The translations under genes were made by a program, and so were the position numbers. A stretch of 64,000 bases of DNA from Chersky-840 sp963810195 (lineage in GTDB: Bacteria > Actinomycetota > Acidimicrobiia > Acidimicrobiales > UBA8190). The DNA lies in the NCBI GenBank assembly GCA_963810195.1, contig CAWEMO010000010.1, positions 1 through 64,000 on the forward strand, written 5' to 3'. The notes below the pieces were generated by a model. It saw only the letters and a program-made list of their open reading frames with translations, made no database searches and had not been told where the DNA came from. Positions 37,634 through 45,238 of this stretch are shown here, piece after piece (position 1 is the stretch's first letter; each line of letters opens with the position of its first letter).

Positions 37634-40036
37634 GTGACGACGACGATGACGACACAGGATCTCGATCTCGGTCGGTACAAGCTCGGCTGGAGCGACGTCG
37701 AGGACTACGTCTTCAAGCCCAAGAAGGGCCTCTCCGAAGAGATCGTCCGCGAGATGTCGGAGATGAAGGGCGAGCCCGGGTGGATGCGCAGCTTCCGTCT
37801 GAGGGCGCTCAAGCGCTTCATGGCCAAGCCCATGGCGCCCTGGTTCGCGGTGAACATGCCCGACCTCGACTTCGACAACATCTACTACTACGTGAAGCCG
37901 ACCGAAGGGCAGGTGAAGGACTGGGACGCGCTTCCCGAGTCCATCAAGACCACCTACGAGAAGCTGGGCATCCCCGAGGCCGAGCGTAAGTACCTGGCGG
38001 GCGTGACGGCACAATACGAGTGCCTGCGCGGGTCGACGCGCGTGTGGACGACGTCGGGAATGCGCCCCATCAAGGAGCTGGCGCCGGGGGACGAGGTCTT
38101 CTCCTTGGACGAAACGACCAGGGAGGTCGTCGTCGCCGGGGTCGTCGGGCACCGGTGTTCGGGGGAGAAGGAGATCTTCGAGATCACCGCCCGCGGCCGG
38201 ACGATCGGGGCATCGTCGAACCACCCCTTCCTCGTCTTGCGAGACGAGCGCCGTGAAGGCGCCAAGCACGCCCGCTTCCGTGCCACGTGGGTCCCGGTCG
38301 AAGACCTCGAGGTGGGTGACCTGGTCGCCATCGCGACCGACGTCCCCGAGTACGGCAGGCCCGCGCCCCTGATGGTTCCGGAGCGGCCCGAGGCGGCGGG
38401 GTTCCCCACCGCCACCACCGACGACCTGTGCTGGTGGGCGGGTGTCTACCTGGGTGACGGCTACTTGAAGCGGGGCCCCTATCCCGTCGTCGAGATCGCG
38501 GTCGACCGGACCGACGAGGAGCTGGTGGAGGAGATCCGGCGCGTGACCCAGGAGCTGTTCGGCATCGAGCTGTCGCTGGCTTCGGACGGCTTTCGCCTCC
38601 GGGGGAAGGGGACGGCGGCTCTCGCCGAGTTCGTCGAGCTCAACGGCCTGGGAGGGACATCCCACACCAAGCGGCTCCCGGATTGGTGCTTCGGGCTGCC
38701 CCGGTCCCAGCGTCTGGCGCTGATCGCCGGGTTGCTCGACTCCGACGGCTACGTGCGCGACCACCCGACCTCCAAGGACGCCATGTTCTGCAGTGCCAAC
38801 GGCGAGATGCTGTCCCAGCTCAAGGAGCTGCTCGCTCTGTGCGGCATCGGGAGCACTACAGCCAAGGGAACGCTGTTCCGGGCACATACCAGCGAGATGC
38901 TGGGATTCGTCAAGGTCGAGTCGATCGAGGCGGTGGGAGTGGAGCCCGTCTTCGACATCGAGGTGCGCGGGCATCACAACTTCGTCGCCGAGGGCTTCGT
39001 CGTCCACAACTCCGAGGTGGTCTTCCATCGCAACCGGGCCGACCTCGAGTCCCTGGGCGTGCTCTTCTGCGACATGGACACCGCCGTGCGCGAGTACCCC
39101 GAGCTCGTGAAGCGGTGGTTCGGGACCGTCATCCCGCCCAACGACAACAAGTTCGCCGCGCTCAACTCGGCGGTGTGGTCCGGCGGGTCGTTCATCTATG
39201 TCCCGCCCGGCGTGAAGGTGGACATGCCGCTGCAGGCGTACTTCCGGATCAACGCCGAGAACATGGGCCAGTTCGAGCGGACGCTGATCATCGCGGACGA
39301 GGGCTCGGAGGTCCACTACGTGGAAGGGTGTTCGGCACCCGTGTACTCCACGGACTCGCTGCACTCGGCGGTGGTCGAGCTGGTGGCCCTGCAGGGTTCG
39401 CGCATCACCTATACGACCATCCAGAACTGGTCGAACAACGTGTACAACCTGGTGACCAAGCGGGCTCGTGCCGAAGCCGAAGCGCATGTGGCGTGGATCG
39501 ACGGCAACATCGGGTCGCGTCTCACCATGAAGTACCCGTCGGTGTACCTCATGGGGCCCAAGGCGTCGGGCGAAGTGCTCTCGGTGGCGTACGCGGGCCC
39601 CGGGCAGCACCAGGACGCCGGGGCCAAGATGGTGCACGTCGCCCCGGAGACGACGTCGACGATCGTGTCGAAGTCGATCTCCAAGGACGGCGGCCTGTCG
39701 ACCTACCGTGGACTGGTCCGGGTGGAGGAAGGCGCGAAGCACGCCAAGAGCTTCGTCCGCTGTGACGCCCTCATCCTCGACGAGGAGTCGACCTCCGAGA
39801 CCAAGCCCTACATGGAGGTCGCCGAGCGCGACGCCCAGATCGGGCACGAGGCCACGGTGTCGAAGGTGGGCGAGGACCAGCTCTTCTACCTCATGAGCCG
39901 CGGCCTGTCGGAGAGCCAGGCCATGAGTATGATCGTCAACGGCTTCATCGAACCCGTCGTCCGCACGCTGCCCATGGAGTACGCGGTCGAGTGGAGCCGT
40001 CTCATCGAATTGCAGATGGAGGGCGCTGTCGGCTGA
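37634..40036 (+). CDS. sufB: SufB Fe-S scaffold protein containing an intein
   Basis: The 800-residue precursor consists of a 129-residue N-extein, a 330-residue intein (38021-39010) and a 341-residue C-extein. Joined, the exteins give about 470 aa, the usual SufB length. SufB is the scaffold in the SufBCD complex that builds Fe-S clusters. N-extein motifs: LGWSDVEDYVFKPKKGLSEE and FDNIYYYVKPTE. C-extein: SEVVFHRNRADLE, SYMPPGV-like SFIYVPPGVKVDMPLQAYF, and the basket region ending MEYAVEWSRLIELQMEGAVG. Start GTG 37634 (MTTTMTTQDL) or ATG 37646. The palindrome at 37552 lies upstream. The intein must splice out for SufB to work. Confidence 0.95.
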   Translation: MTTTMTTQDLDLGRYKLGWSDVEDYVFKPKKGLSEEIVREMSEMKGEPGWMRSFRLRALKRFMAKPMAPWFAVNMPDLDFDNIYYYVKPTEGQVKDWDALPESIKTTYEKLGIPEAERKYLAGVTAQYECLRGSTRVWTTSGMRPIKELAPGDEVFSLDETTREVVVAGVVGHRCSGEKEIFEITARGRTIGASSNHPFLVLRDERREGAKHARFRATWVPVEDLEVGDLVAIATDVPEYGRPAPLMVPERPEAAGFPTATTDDLCWWAGVYLGDGYLKRGPYPVVEIAVDRTDEELVEEIRRVTQELFGIELSLASDGFRLRGKGTAALAEFVELNGLGGTSHTKRLPDWCFGLPRSQRLALIAGLLDSDGYVRDHPTSKDAMFCSANGEMLSQLKELLALCGIGSTTAKGTLFRAHTSEMLGFVKVESIEAVGVEPVFDIEVRGHHNFVAEGFVVHNSEVVFHRNRADLESLGVLFCDMDTAVREYPELVKRWFGTVIPPNDNKFAALNSAVWSGGSFIYVPPGVKVDMPLQAYFRINAENMGQFERTLIIADEGSEVHYVEGCSAPVYSTDSLHSAVVELVALQGSRITYTTIQNWSNNVYNLVTKRARAEAEAHVAWIDGNIGSRLTMKYPSVYLMGPKASGEVLSVAYAGPGQHQDAGAKMVHVAPETTSTIVSKSISKDGGLSTYRGLVRVEEGAKHAKSFVRCDALILDEESTSETKPYMEVAERDAQIGHEATVSKVGEDQLFYLMSRGLSESQAMSMIVNGFIEPVVRTLPMEYAVEWSRLIELQMEGAVG
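38021..39010 (+). mobile_element. Intein with LAGLIDADG homing-endonuclease motifs in sufB
   Basis: Inserted exactly between AQYE and SEVVFH of SufB. Block A begins with Cys (CLRGSTRVWTTSGMRP), block B is GASSNHPF with the conserved His, and block F/G is VFDIEVRGHHNFVAEGFVVHN, ending in His-Asn; Ser follows as the +1 residue. Two DOD endonuclease motifs are present: GVYLGDGYL (about precursor residue 270) and LIAGLLDSDGYV (about residue 365). At 330 aa it is compact. Both the splicing and the homing motifs look intact, so the element may still be mobile. Confidence 0.95.
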
Positions 40037-40096
40037 TCCGGTCGGGCCCGTCGGGCCCCTCCGATGAGCCCCTTCGGGGGAGAGGAGGCTGGTGCT

Positions 40097-40462
40097 GTGC
40101 CCATGCGCGAAGGGTGCAAGCACTTCCAGAGCCGCTCGTACGACACCGGTGAGGTGGTGCGCTTCTGCGAGCTGGACCTCGCCCCCGAGGCACCGTGGCG
40201 CTGCCCTGACGACTGCTCCTCCTACGCGCCCCGACTGGCGGACGTGGGTTGGCAGCACGGCAGCCTGGTCGAGCCCGCCATCGAGGACGAACCCGGTCCG
40301 GGCGGGCCCGACGTGGTGCGCCTGCTCGAAGAGGCGTCCGACATCGTCGACGCAGTGGTGCCTCAGACGCTGGCCGAGGTCGAGAAGAGCGAGCACTCCA
40401 AGCGGGGCCCGGGGAACGGGACCGGCGGGGGGCGGCGCCGGTGGCCGTGGCGGCGCCGCTGA
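40097..40462 (+). CDS. Small four-cysteine protein downstream of sufB
   Basis: A protein of about 121 residues, not recognised as a named family. The N-terminal third has four Cys in the pattern C7-X16-C24-X11-C36-X3-C40 (CKHFQSRSYDTGEVVRFC, then PWRCPDDCSSY), which could bind a metal or Fe-S cluster. The C-terminus is acidic and then Arg-rich. GAGGAGG (40082-40088) is spaced 8 nt from GTG 40097; ATG 40103 is an alternative. Position right behind sufB suggests a link to Fe-S assembly, but this is inference. Confidence 0.7.
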   Translation: MPMREGCKHFQSRSYDTGEVVRFCELDLAPEAPWRCPDDCSSYAPRLADVGWQHGSLVEPAIEDEPGPGGPDVVRLLEEASDIVDAVVPQTLAEVEKSEHSKRGPGNGTGGGRRRWPWRRR

Positions 40463-40925
40463 CGCTCAGCGTCCTTCGACTTCGCCAGCAAGGTGAGGTA
40501 AAGGCATACAAAGAGAACCTCCGGCCGGGCAGGCGGAGGAGGCGCCCCGAACCTCCCGATGATCGGCTGTGAGGCGGCCCGTGGCGTGGATCTCCAGACG
40601 TCAGTTGCCCGAGTCAGGTCACCAAAAGGTGAACCTCGGCGTACGGCGGTTGGAGCATCGGGCGGTCAAACGCCGGCGGCGCGTCCATGAGTTCGGTCCG
40701 GGAACCGGCAGGTTGGCGCGGGTAAGGGCGGCTCCAGAGTGGGAAGAAGACCGCTAATACGCGCTCCCTTGCCGGTCCCCCGTGCTATGCACAACGCTGA
40801 CTCGGTACTCGGTCGGACCGAGGCGCGCTGGTCCGACCCGGCCGCCGTTCGTAGGCGTGACCATCAATCCGGACCCGTGGCCTAACGGGGGGCTCAGCGG
40901 TCCGTAGCGACGAGGTCGTGCCCCA
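40463..40925 (+). ncRNA. Structured, gene-free segment; possible 5' fragment of a group II intron
   Basis: No convincing ORF. The stretch has several stems, e.g. GGTCGGACC at 40811-40819 pairing with GGTCCGACC at 40830-40838, and short motifs (GGTGAACCTCGGCG around 40629, GTGGGAAGAAGACCGCT around 40739) that recall domain I of bacterial group II introns. A GTGAGG at 40493 could be the 5' splice end. No reverse transcriptase gene and no domain V hairpin were found, so at most a fragment is present. The intron reading rests on remembered motif likeness only. Confidence 0.3.
40478..40511 (+). repeat. Left copy of 34-bp inverted repeat bounding the island
   Basis: This 34-mer begins GACTTCGCCAGCAAGG. 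It matches the reverse complement of 45205-45238 at 30 of 34 positions without gaps, and all four differences are transitions. It contains a short hairpin CGCC-AGCAA-GGTG. It starts 16 bp after the stop of the four-Cys gene. Confidence 0.9.
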
Positions 40926-41195
40926 TCAGGCCCGTGGCTGGGCAACGAAAAAGGAGCGGCCGGTGACCTTGGCCAGCCGCGTCGCCTCTTTGAAGGTGTC
41001 AGTCGTGAACCACTGCATGGCCCGCTCCATGTCATCGGTCTTGATGTGGAACAACGCAGCCTTCGGGTTGTCGATGCCCTGGCACACGGGCCCGTCGGTG
41101 ATGCCGAAGGCGGCCCGGTTGGCGGCATGCAGGTAGTGCTGCGCCCTCCACGCCTGGAAGTCATCCGTTTCGATCCTGATCAGGATGTCTTGCAT
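40926..41195 (-). CDS. Small protein of the island, dimeric alpha/beta-barrel-like
   Basis: An 89-residue protein with a mixed alpha/beta pattern: MQDILIRIETDDFQAWRAQHY, then a helix, PKAALFHIKTDDMERAMQWF and a final RSFFVAQPRA strand. The strand-helix-strand spacing suggests a small ferredoxin-like/dimeric barrel protein; no active-site motif is evident. A promoter TTGACT-N17-TACGAT lies just upstream, divergent from a MarR regulator that probably controls it. Function unknown. Confidence 0.65.
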   Translation of the reverse strand: MQDILIRIETDDFQAWRAQHYLHAANRAAFGITDGPVCQGIDNPKAALFHIKTDDMERAMQWFTTDTFKEATRLAKVTGRSFFVAQPRA

Positions 41196-41228
41196 TGACC
41201 CCAGCTCCCGTGGTGTCGAACTCGGTGG

Positions 41229-41257
41229 ATCGTAGATAGAACTATGTGATTAGTCAA
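41229..41257 (-). promoter_or_regulatory. Promoter for the 89-aa gene with probable MarR repeats
   Basis: On the minus strand TTGACT (41252-41257) and TACGAT (41229-41234) are separated by 17 bp, a good sigma-70-type promoter. A second TTGAC lies 10 bp upstream, giving two TTGAC boxes one helical turn apart over the -35 region, a likely site for the divergent MarR protein. Confidence 0.55.
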
Positions 41258-41289
41258 ATATCGTCAACTGAACAGGGTATGCTGGGGGC

Positions 41290-41781
41290 GTGCCCAAGCC
41301 CAATTCGAATCAACTCGCCGTCTGGCGCCAGCTTCAGTGGGCGACTGCGCTGATCATGGGGCGCTTCCGGCGCGACCTGGCCGACGTCGGCCTCACGATC
41401 GAAGAGTTCGATGCTCTTGTCCACCTTGCGTGGGCGCCACGAGGGGCTCTCCCACTGCAGGAGCTAACCGCTTCGATGGTCCTTGGAGACGCCCTGAGCC
41501 GCAGCGGCCTCACCCGCATGCTCGATCGAATGGAGAACGACGGGCTGATTAGCCGCAAGGTCAGCAGACACGATCGCCGACGCTTCGACGTCGCCCTGAC
41601 CCGCAAGGGCCGGCAAAGGTTTGAGCAGGTATGGCCAGGGCACGAAGAGGGCATCGGGCGCTACTTTGTCGGCCCGCTCACACAGCCGGACATCGACGAA
41701 CTTGGTCGCATCCTCGCCAAGCTGATCCAGACCAACGAGGCTGCGATCAAGCCTGATGAACAACGGCGTTCACACGTCTGA
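41290..41781 (+). CDS. MarR family transcriptional regulator of the island
   Basis: A 163-aa MarR protein: helical N-terminus (LAVWRQLQWATALIMGRFRRDL), winged HTH LSRSGLTRMLDRMENDGLISRK and wing with HDRRRFDVALTRKG. It probably represses the divergent 89-aa gene through the TTGAC repeats. GTG 41290 start. Codon use is less GC-biased than in flanking genes, which fits acquisition from elsewhere. Confidence 0.88.
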   Translation: MPKPNSNQLAVWRQLQWATALIMGRFRRDLADVGLTIEEFDALVHLAWAPRGALPLQELTASMVLGDALSRSGLTRMLDRMENDGLISRKVSRHDRRRFDVALTRKGRQRFEQVWPGHEEGIGRYFVGPLTQPDIDELGRILAKLIQTNEAAIKPDEQRRSHV

Positions 41782-42098
41782 CGTGCCAAAGACAGCTCGG
41801 AACTGCGGGGCCCGAGCGCGTTGGTATGGGATCGAGCTTCCGTCAAGGCATTCGGGTTCTGTCAACGTGCGACGGAATGCGAGATGTACCGTGTGTCAGC
41901 ACCTCGCTTCGAAGGCGACCCGCGGAGTATTCGCGGGCCCTGAGCGATTGCGGATGGCCTTCGTCCCGTCGAGCTTCAGCTACCCGCACTCACACCGCCC
42001 GGTCGTGCCCAAGAACCATGCAGTCCATCCCGTTCAGGGGTGCAGGCGGCGACGTGGACAGCCGACACCCAGCGGCTGAGGATAGATCGCCCAAGCCG
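41782..42098. other. Gene-poor spacer in the island
   Basis: About 317 bp between marR and a convergent small gene. Short open frames in three frames look random, with mixed composition and no conserved pattern. No clear terminator hairpin or repeat was seen. Confidence 0.5.
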
Positions 42099-42365
42099 CT
42101 ACTTGGTGTTGCTGTTGTGCAACTCCGCGAACTTGGGCTCAGGCGTGTCAGGAGGCAGGTGCGGCTTGACGACCTCGTTGAACCAGGCGTCGTGCTGATC
42201 GATCGAGTCCCAAATCTCAATCACCGTGATACCGCCGTCTTCCACGATGGCGTAGTGGGCAACAAAGCCGTCAGCCTTACTCTGAGATGTAATAGCTCCA
42301 GCGGCGACTTGGTCGTAGACATCGGCGGGCATGCCGGGCGCGTGATGCTGCTTTAGGACTGCCAT
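42099..42365 (-). CDS. Small dimeric alpha/beta-barrel-like protein (A)
   Basis: An 88-residue protein, VLKQHHAPGMPADVYDQVAAG, then FVAHYAIVEDGGITVIEIWDSIDQHDAWF and KFAELHNSNTK. It is clearly related to the 95-aa protein at 44712-44999: QH....G....D, a central GI.V..IWDS/RI.DVWSD and a closing E(L/V)HN. The ferredoxin-like strand order suits an ABM/Dabb-type dimeric barrel, a fold used by small monooxygenases and decarboxylases. No cofactor residues can be assigned. Confidence 0.75.
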   Translation of the reverse strand: MAVLKQHHAPGMPADVYDQVAAGAITSQSKADGFVAHYAIVEDGGITVIEIWDSIDQHDAWFNEVVKPHLPPDTPEPKFAELHNSNTK

Positions 42366-42756
42366 AGCTACCTTTCACTCAGCGCCCGGAAACCCGGACC
42401 TCAACATGCTGCCATACGTCGCGATGTCCCGCCCTAATAGTGCCGGAGCCGCGCACCCCGGCCCTGGGCTCACCAGAGCTGTCTCCACGGCCCGGAGGAT
42501 TTCGGGTCGCCTAGCCCTGGCGGGGCCTCAGCCGGACCCGAGCACCACCCGGCATTTGCCCGTGGCGCGATCGCTCTCGGTTGTTCGTCCGAAGGGGCTA
42601 GATGGCGAGCCGTTTCATGTACTGCGCCAGCCGAGCGTCAAACCCAATCTTACACAAACAGGTTAGAAGATAGGAGCCGGCAAGACGCCGCGCTCCCGGG
42701 AGGACGACCAGCAGCCTGGGGGGTTATGGGCCTCGCCTTGGTGAGAGCGGTCGATG
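42366..42756. other. Gene-poor spacer in the island
   Basis: About 390 bp without a credible gene. One frame on the plus strand is open for 86 codons but is Pro/Arg-rich and has no pattern. The base composition is less GC-biased than in the core genes. Confidence 0.5.
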
Positions 42757-44118
42757 CTAGGGACGATGGTCGGTTGCGCCGATTAGCTGTTCGACTGCGA
42801 GGCCCAGCTCTCCGGCCGTTCCCCGGTAGTCGGGTGAGCCTTCGGGCTGGCCGGTGAGACTTGTCCATTCGTAGAACCCGCCGGCATGGATGACCTCGGC
42901 GATCATGGGCTTGATCGTTCGGAAAGCGTCGGCGAGGTCGTCATGGGCTATGAGGTCCTGGATCATGCGGGCACCAAACCACGCCCACTGGCCGCCGTTC
43001 TGATAGCTGCCAGGGTTCATGAGGCCAGAGGGGACCGAGAATGATGCGGCCGGGTACGGCGGCCACACCGAGAGGCCGATCGACTGTGCTCCCGCTGCCT
43101 TTACGTCGACATTCATGTGCGCCAGCGAAGCCTTGATCTGCTGATTGTCGAGTAGACCGGCCTGTATCGCAACGGCGGTCCCGCCGAAGTCCTCGACCGC
43201 AGATTCATTGAAACTGGCGGGGAACGGGGATCCGTCGAGGTAGAGATGCGCTCGATACTTCGACGTCGCTGGGTCCCACAAGGATCTCTGAATATTGCGA
43301 TCGAGCGTGGACCGGATCGCCTGCCAGTGTGCGGCATCGGCACCGGGCATAACCTCGCAAGCCTGAATCGCGAGCGAAAGCATGGCGTTTGCATAAATGC
43401 TATCTGCCCGCCGGGAGCCGGGACCGAGGATGGTCGAATCGGGGGTGCCCGCCTGTACGTCCCCCCAATCGACCGTGACCCCTGACCAGACCAGACCATG
43501 CCGGGGGTCCCACCGCTTAGTCATCACGTAGTGAAGCGCATCGGCCATGCGGGCTACGACGGTCTTACCGCCGACTCGTTGGCTCAGGATCGAGCGATCC
43601 CCGGTCAGGTGGACATAGGTGGCCACTGCCTGCACAAAGGATGATTCCTGGTCGGACTCGACCGTGTTGGTAAAGATCACAAGCCCGGGTTCGGACGGCG
43701 TGGTGATCCCGTCAGAGATGACTGGCCCGGTGCCCCGTGGGAGGTAGCCGTCAGGGATTTGCCCGTCTGGCCGTTGGATGGCAGCGAACCGCACCAACGC
43801 TTCTCGCATGGCCCCTCGACTACCTCCCGATTGAAGGTCGAGAGTTTCAAAGGTGTTGAGGTCTCGAATCCAAACCTCAGGATATGCGGCGCCCGCTGTC
43901 AGCCCACTGGTGACGAGAGCACGGGCCGATGCCAGCACTTGCGGAAGCGCAGGATCATTTCTGATTTCGGCTCTGATTTCGTCTAATACGCCGGTGTTCA
44001 CACCAGACACGCTCTTCGACCCGCACCCAGGCAGGCAGGTAACGAGCAGGATGAAAATGATCAATCCGACTACCCACTGCGGCCCCTTCCTCCATGCTGG
44101 GGCGGCGTTGAACAGCAC
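42757..44118 (-). CDS. Lipoprotein with (alpha/alpha)6-barrel glycosidase domain
   Basis: A protein of about 453 aa with a membrane signal (VVGLIIFILLVTCLPGC) ending in a likely lipobox Cys. The catalytic domain resembles six-hairpin glycosidases (amylo-1,6-glucosidase/trehalase-like): VWIRDLNTFETLDLQSGGSR, RPDGQIPDGYLPRG, ESDQESSFVQAVATYV, HGLVWSGVTVDWGD, RADSIYANAML and NGGQWAWFGARM. Asp/Glu residues in WIRDLNTFE and YEWTSLTGQPEGS are candidate acid/base. GTG 44118 is chosen because it gives a proper signal; an open extension to ATG 44301 looks non-coding. It would act on a carbohydrate outside the membrane. Confidence 0.75.
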   Translation of the reverse strand: MLFNAAPAWRKGPQWVVGLIIFILLVTCLPGCGSKSVSGVNTGVLDEIRAEIRNDPALPQVLASARALVTSGLTAGAAYPEVWIRDLNTFETLDLQSGGSRGAMREALVRFAAIQRPDGQIPDGYLPRGTGPVISDGITTPSEPGLVIFTNTVESDQESSFVQAVATYVHLTGDRSILSQRVGGKTVVARMADALHYVMTKRWDPRHGLVWSGVTVDWGDVQAGTPDSTILGPGSRRADSIYANAMLSLAIQACEVMPGADAAHWQAIRSTLDRNIQRSLWDPATSKYRAHLYLDGSPFPASFNESAVEDFGGTAVAIQAGLLDNQQIKASLAHMNVDVKAAGAQSIGLSVWPPYPAASFSVPSGLMNPGSYQNGGQWAWFGARMIQDLIAHDDLADAFRTIKPMIAEVIHAGGFYEWTSLTGQPEGSPDYRGTAGELGLAVEQLIGATDHRP

Positions 44119-44225
44119 GTCTCTCACAACATTGCGAAGTCTATCCTTGCTCGTCTTCTGTGATTGTCCGAGCGCCACGTATGAGATGTTCCGGTGCCAC
44201 CCAAAACGCGGCCACCTGGGAACCG

Positions 44226-44474
44226 TCAGGTCATGCCCCCAGCTCCAACCTTTGCGAAGTGCGGCCCGGCGAGTCTGTGCCGGAGTTTCATTCGGTGCCA
44301 AATCGCTGACAAGAAGCCAGCGACCTCAACGGATCTGCGGGCCTGTTCTGCGAAACAGTCTTGGGCAGAGCGGAGCGCTTCGGATCGAGTCAAGAACCAA
44401 GCGCCGCTTCGAGCCGAGATCCGTGGCCTTTTCTTTGCGAGCTTCTCACGGTGTCGGAGTCGCTTGGATTCCAT
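44226..44474 (-). CDS. Short hypothetical ORF upstream of the glycosidase
   Basis: An 82-codon frame, KRPRISARSGAWFLTRSEALR, then SAQDCFAEQARRSVEVAGFL and a basic tail. The amphipathic pattern looks protein-like, but third-position GC is only about 63 %, below the core genes. It may be a truncated C-terminus of something lost. Not recognised. Confidence 0.3.
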   Translation of the reverse strand: MESKRLRHREKLAKKRPRISARSGAWFLTRSEALRSAQDCFAEQARRSVEVAGFLSAIWHRMKLRHRLAGPHFAKVGAGGMT

Positions 44475-44711
44475 CCCGAAATGGTCTCACGCTCGGCGGC
44501 TTCGCGCACCCTGGATGTGTCGTGGTCGCGCACCCCCGCTCACTGTCTTCCCGAGCCATATTCGCGGCCAGGAGCGATCCCGAGCGGGGGCCGTCTGATC
44601 CGGCCTCAGCCAGGGGGCGCAGGACCCGGCACTATGTTGTCGAAGCTGGCGCCTGGTTGAGTGTGTAGCGTTCACTGAACGACATCACGCACGGTCTGAA
44701 AGGAGGACAAG
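44475..44711. other. Spacer before the 95-aa gene
   Basis: No gene seen. AAAGGAGGA (44699-44707) is a strong Shine-Dalgarno for the ATG at 44712, which decides that start. Confidence 0.55.
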
Positions 44712-44999
44712 ATGGCTATCGGGGTGCAACACGACTTTAAGGGCGCCACTCTCGACCAGGACGACCAGGTCATCCAAAAGATGGGTTTCACCAAGGGCGG
44801 GAAGGGCAACCCGGGCTGCATTTTCCACTGGGTGACCAAGACCAGCGAGGGCATCCGCATCACCGACGTGTGGAGCGACCGGGAGACGTTCGAGAAGTTC
44901 GCGCAGGAAAAGATCGGCCCGATCACCCAGGAAGTTGGCGTGCCCGGCCCTCCCGAGACCACCTTCTTCGAGGTGCACAACTACCTCACCACTGGGTAA
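44712..44999 (+). CDS. Small dimeric alpha/beta-barrel-like protein (B)
   Basis: A 95-residue protein, MAIGVQHDFKGATLDQDDQV, GCIFHWVTKTSEGIRITDVWSDRETFEKF, then TTFFEVHNYLTTG. It is related to the 88-aa protein at 42099-42365 and has the same putative ferredoxin-like fold. Preceded by a strong AAAGGAGGA site, so it is probably well translated. Function unknown; the pair may act on or bind the same small molecule. Confidence 0.8.
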   Translation: MAIGVQHDFKGATLDQDDQVIQKMGFTKGGKGNPGCIFHWVTKTSEGIRITDVWSDRETFEKFAQEKIGPITQEVGVPGPPETTFFEVHNYLTTG

Positions 45000-45204
45000 C
45001 GACCACTCCTCGTCCCAGAGCCGTCCGGTAATGCAACCTTGGGGTACCAACGTGGACGGGGCGATAAGCCGGTTGCGCGCACCCAGCGCCTTGGATGTAC
45101 CGGCCTATCGGGCCCCTCGCTGCTTGCGGCCCAAGCGCCACACGGAGGCGCAGTCCCGCAACGGGGCGAGCCGCGCCCGGGGAGATTGCCCTGTGGCCGC
45201 AGAA

Positions 45205-45238
45205 TTGTACGCTTTCACCTCGCCTTGCTGGCGAAGTC
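45205..45238 (-). repeat. Right copy of 34-bp inverted repeat bounding the island
   Basis: On the minus strand it reads GACTTCGCCAGCAAGGCGAG and on, matching 40478-40511 at 30/34 positions. Its first two bases overlap the last bases of the crotonase stop codon. The hairpin CGCC-AGCAA-GGCG is fully paired here. Confidence 0.9.

Noticed and set aside
37622..40396. 924-codon open frame antisense to sufB
   Set aside because: Composition typical of an antisense shadow (His/Asp/Arg-rich). sufB on the plus strand is clearly the real gene.
44119..44301. N-terminal extension of the glycosidase to ATG 44301
   Set aside because: The extra 61 codons lack coding character and would bury the lipoprotein signal about 90 residues inside the protein.
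40463..45238. Insertion sequence or prophage
   Set aside because: No transposase, integrase or phage structural gene lies between the inverted repeats, so a standard IS or prophage is not supported.
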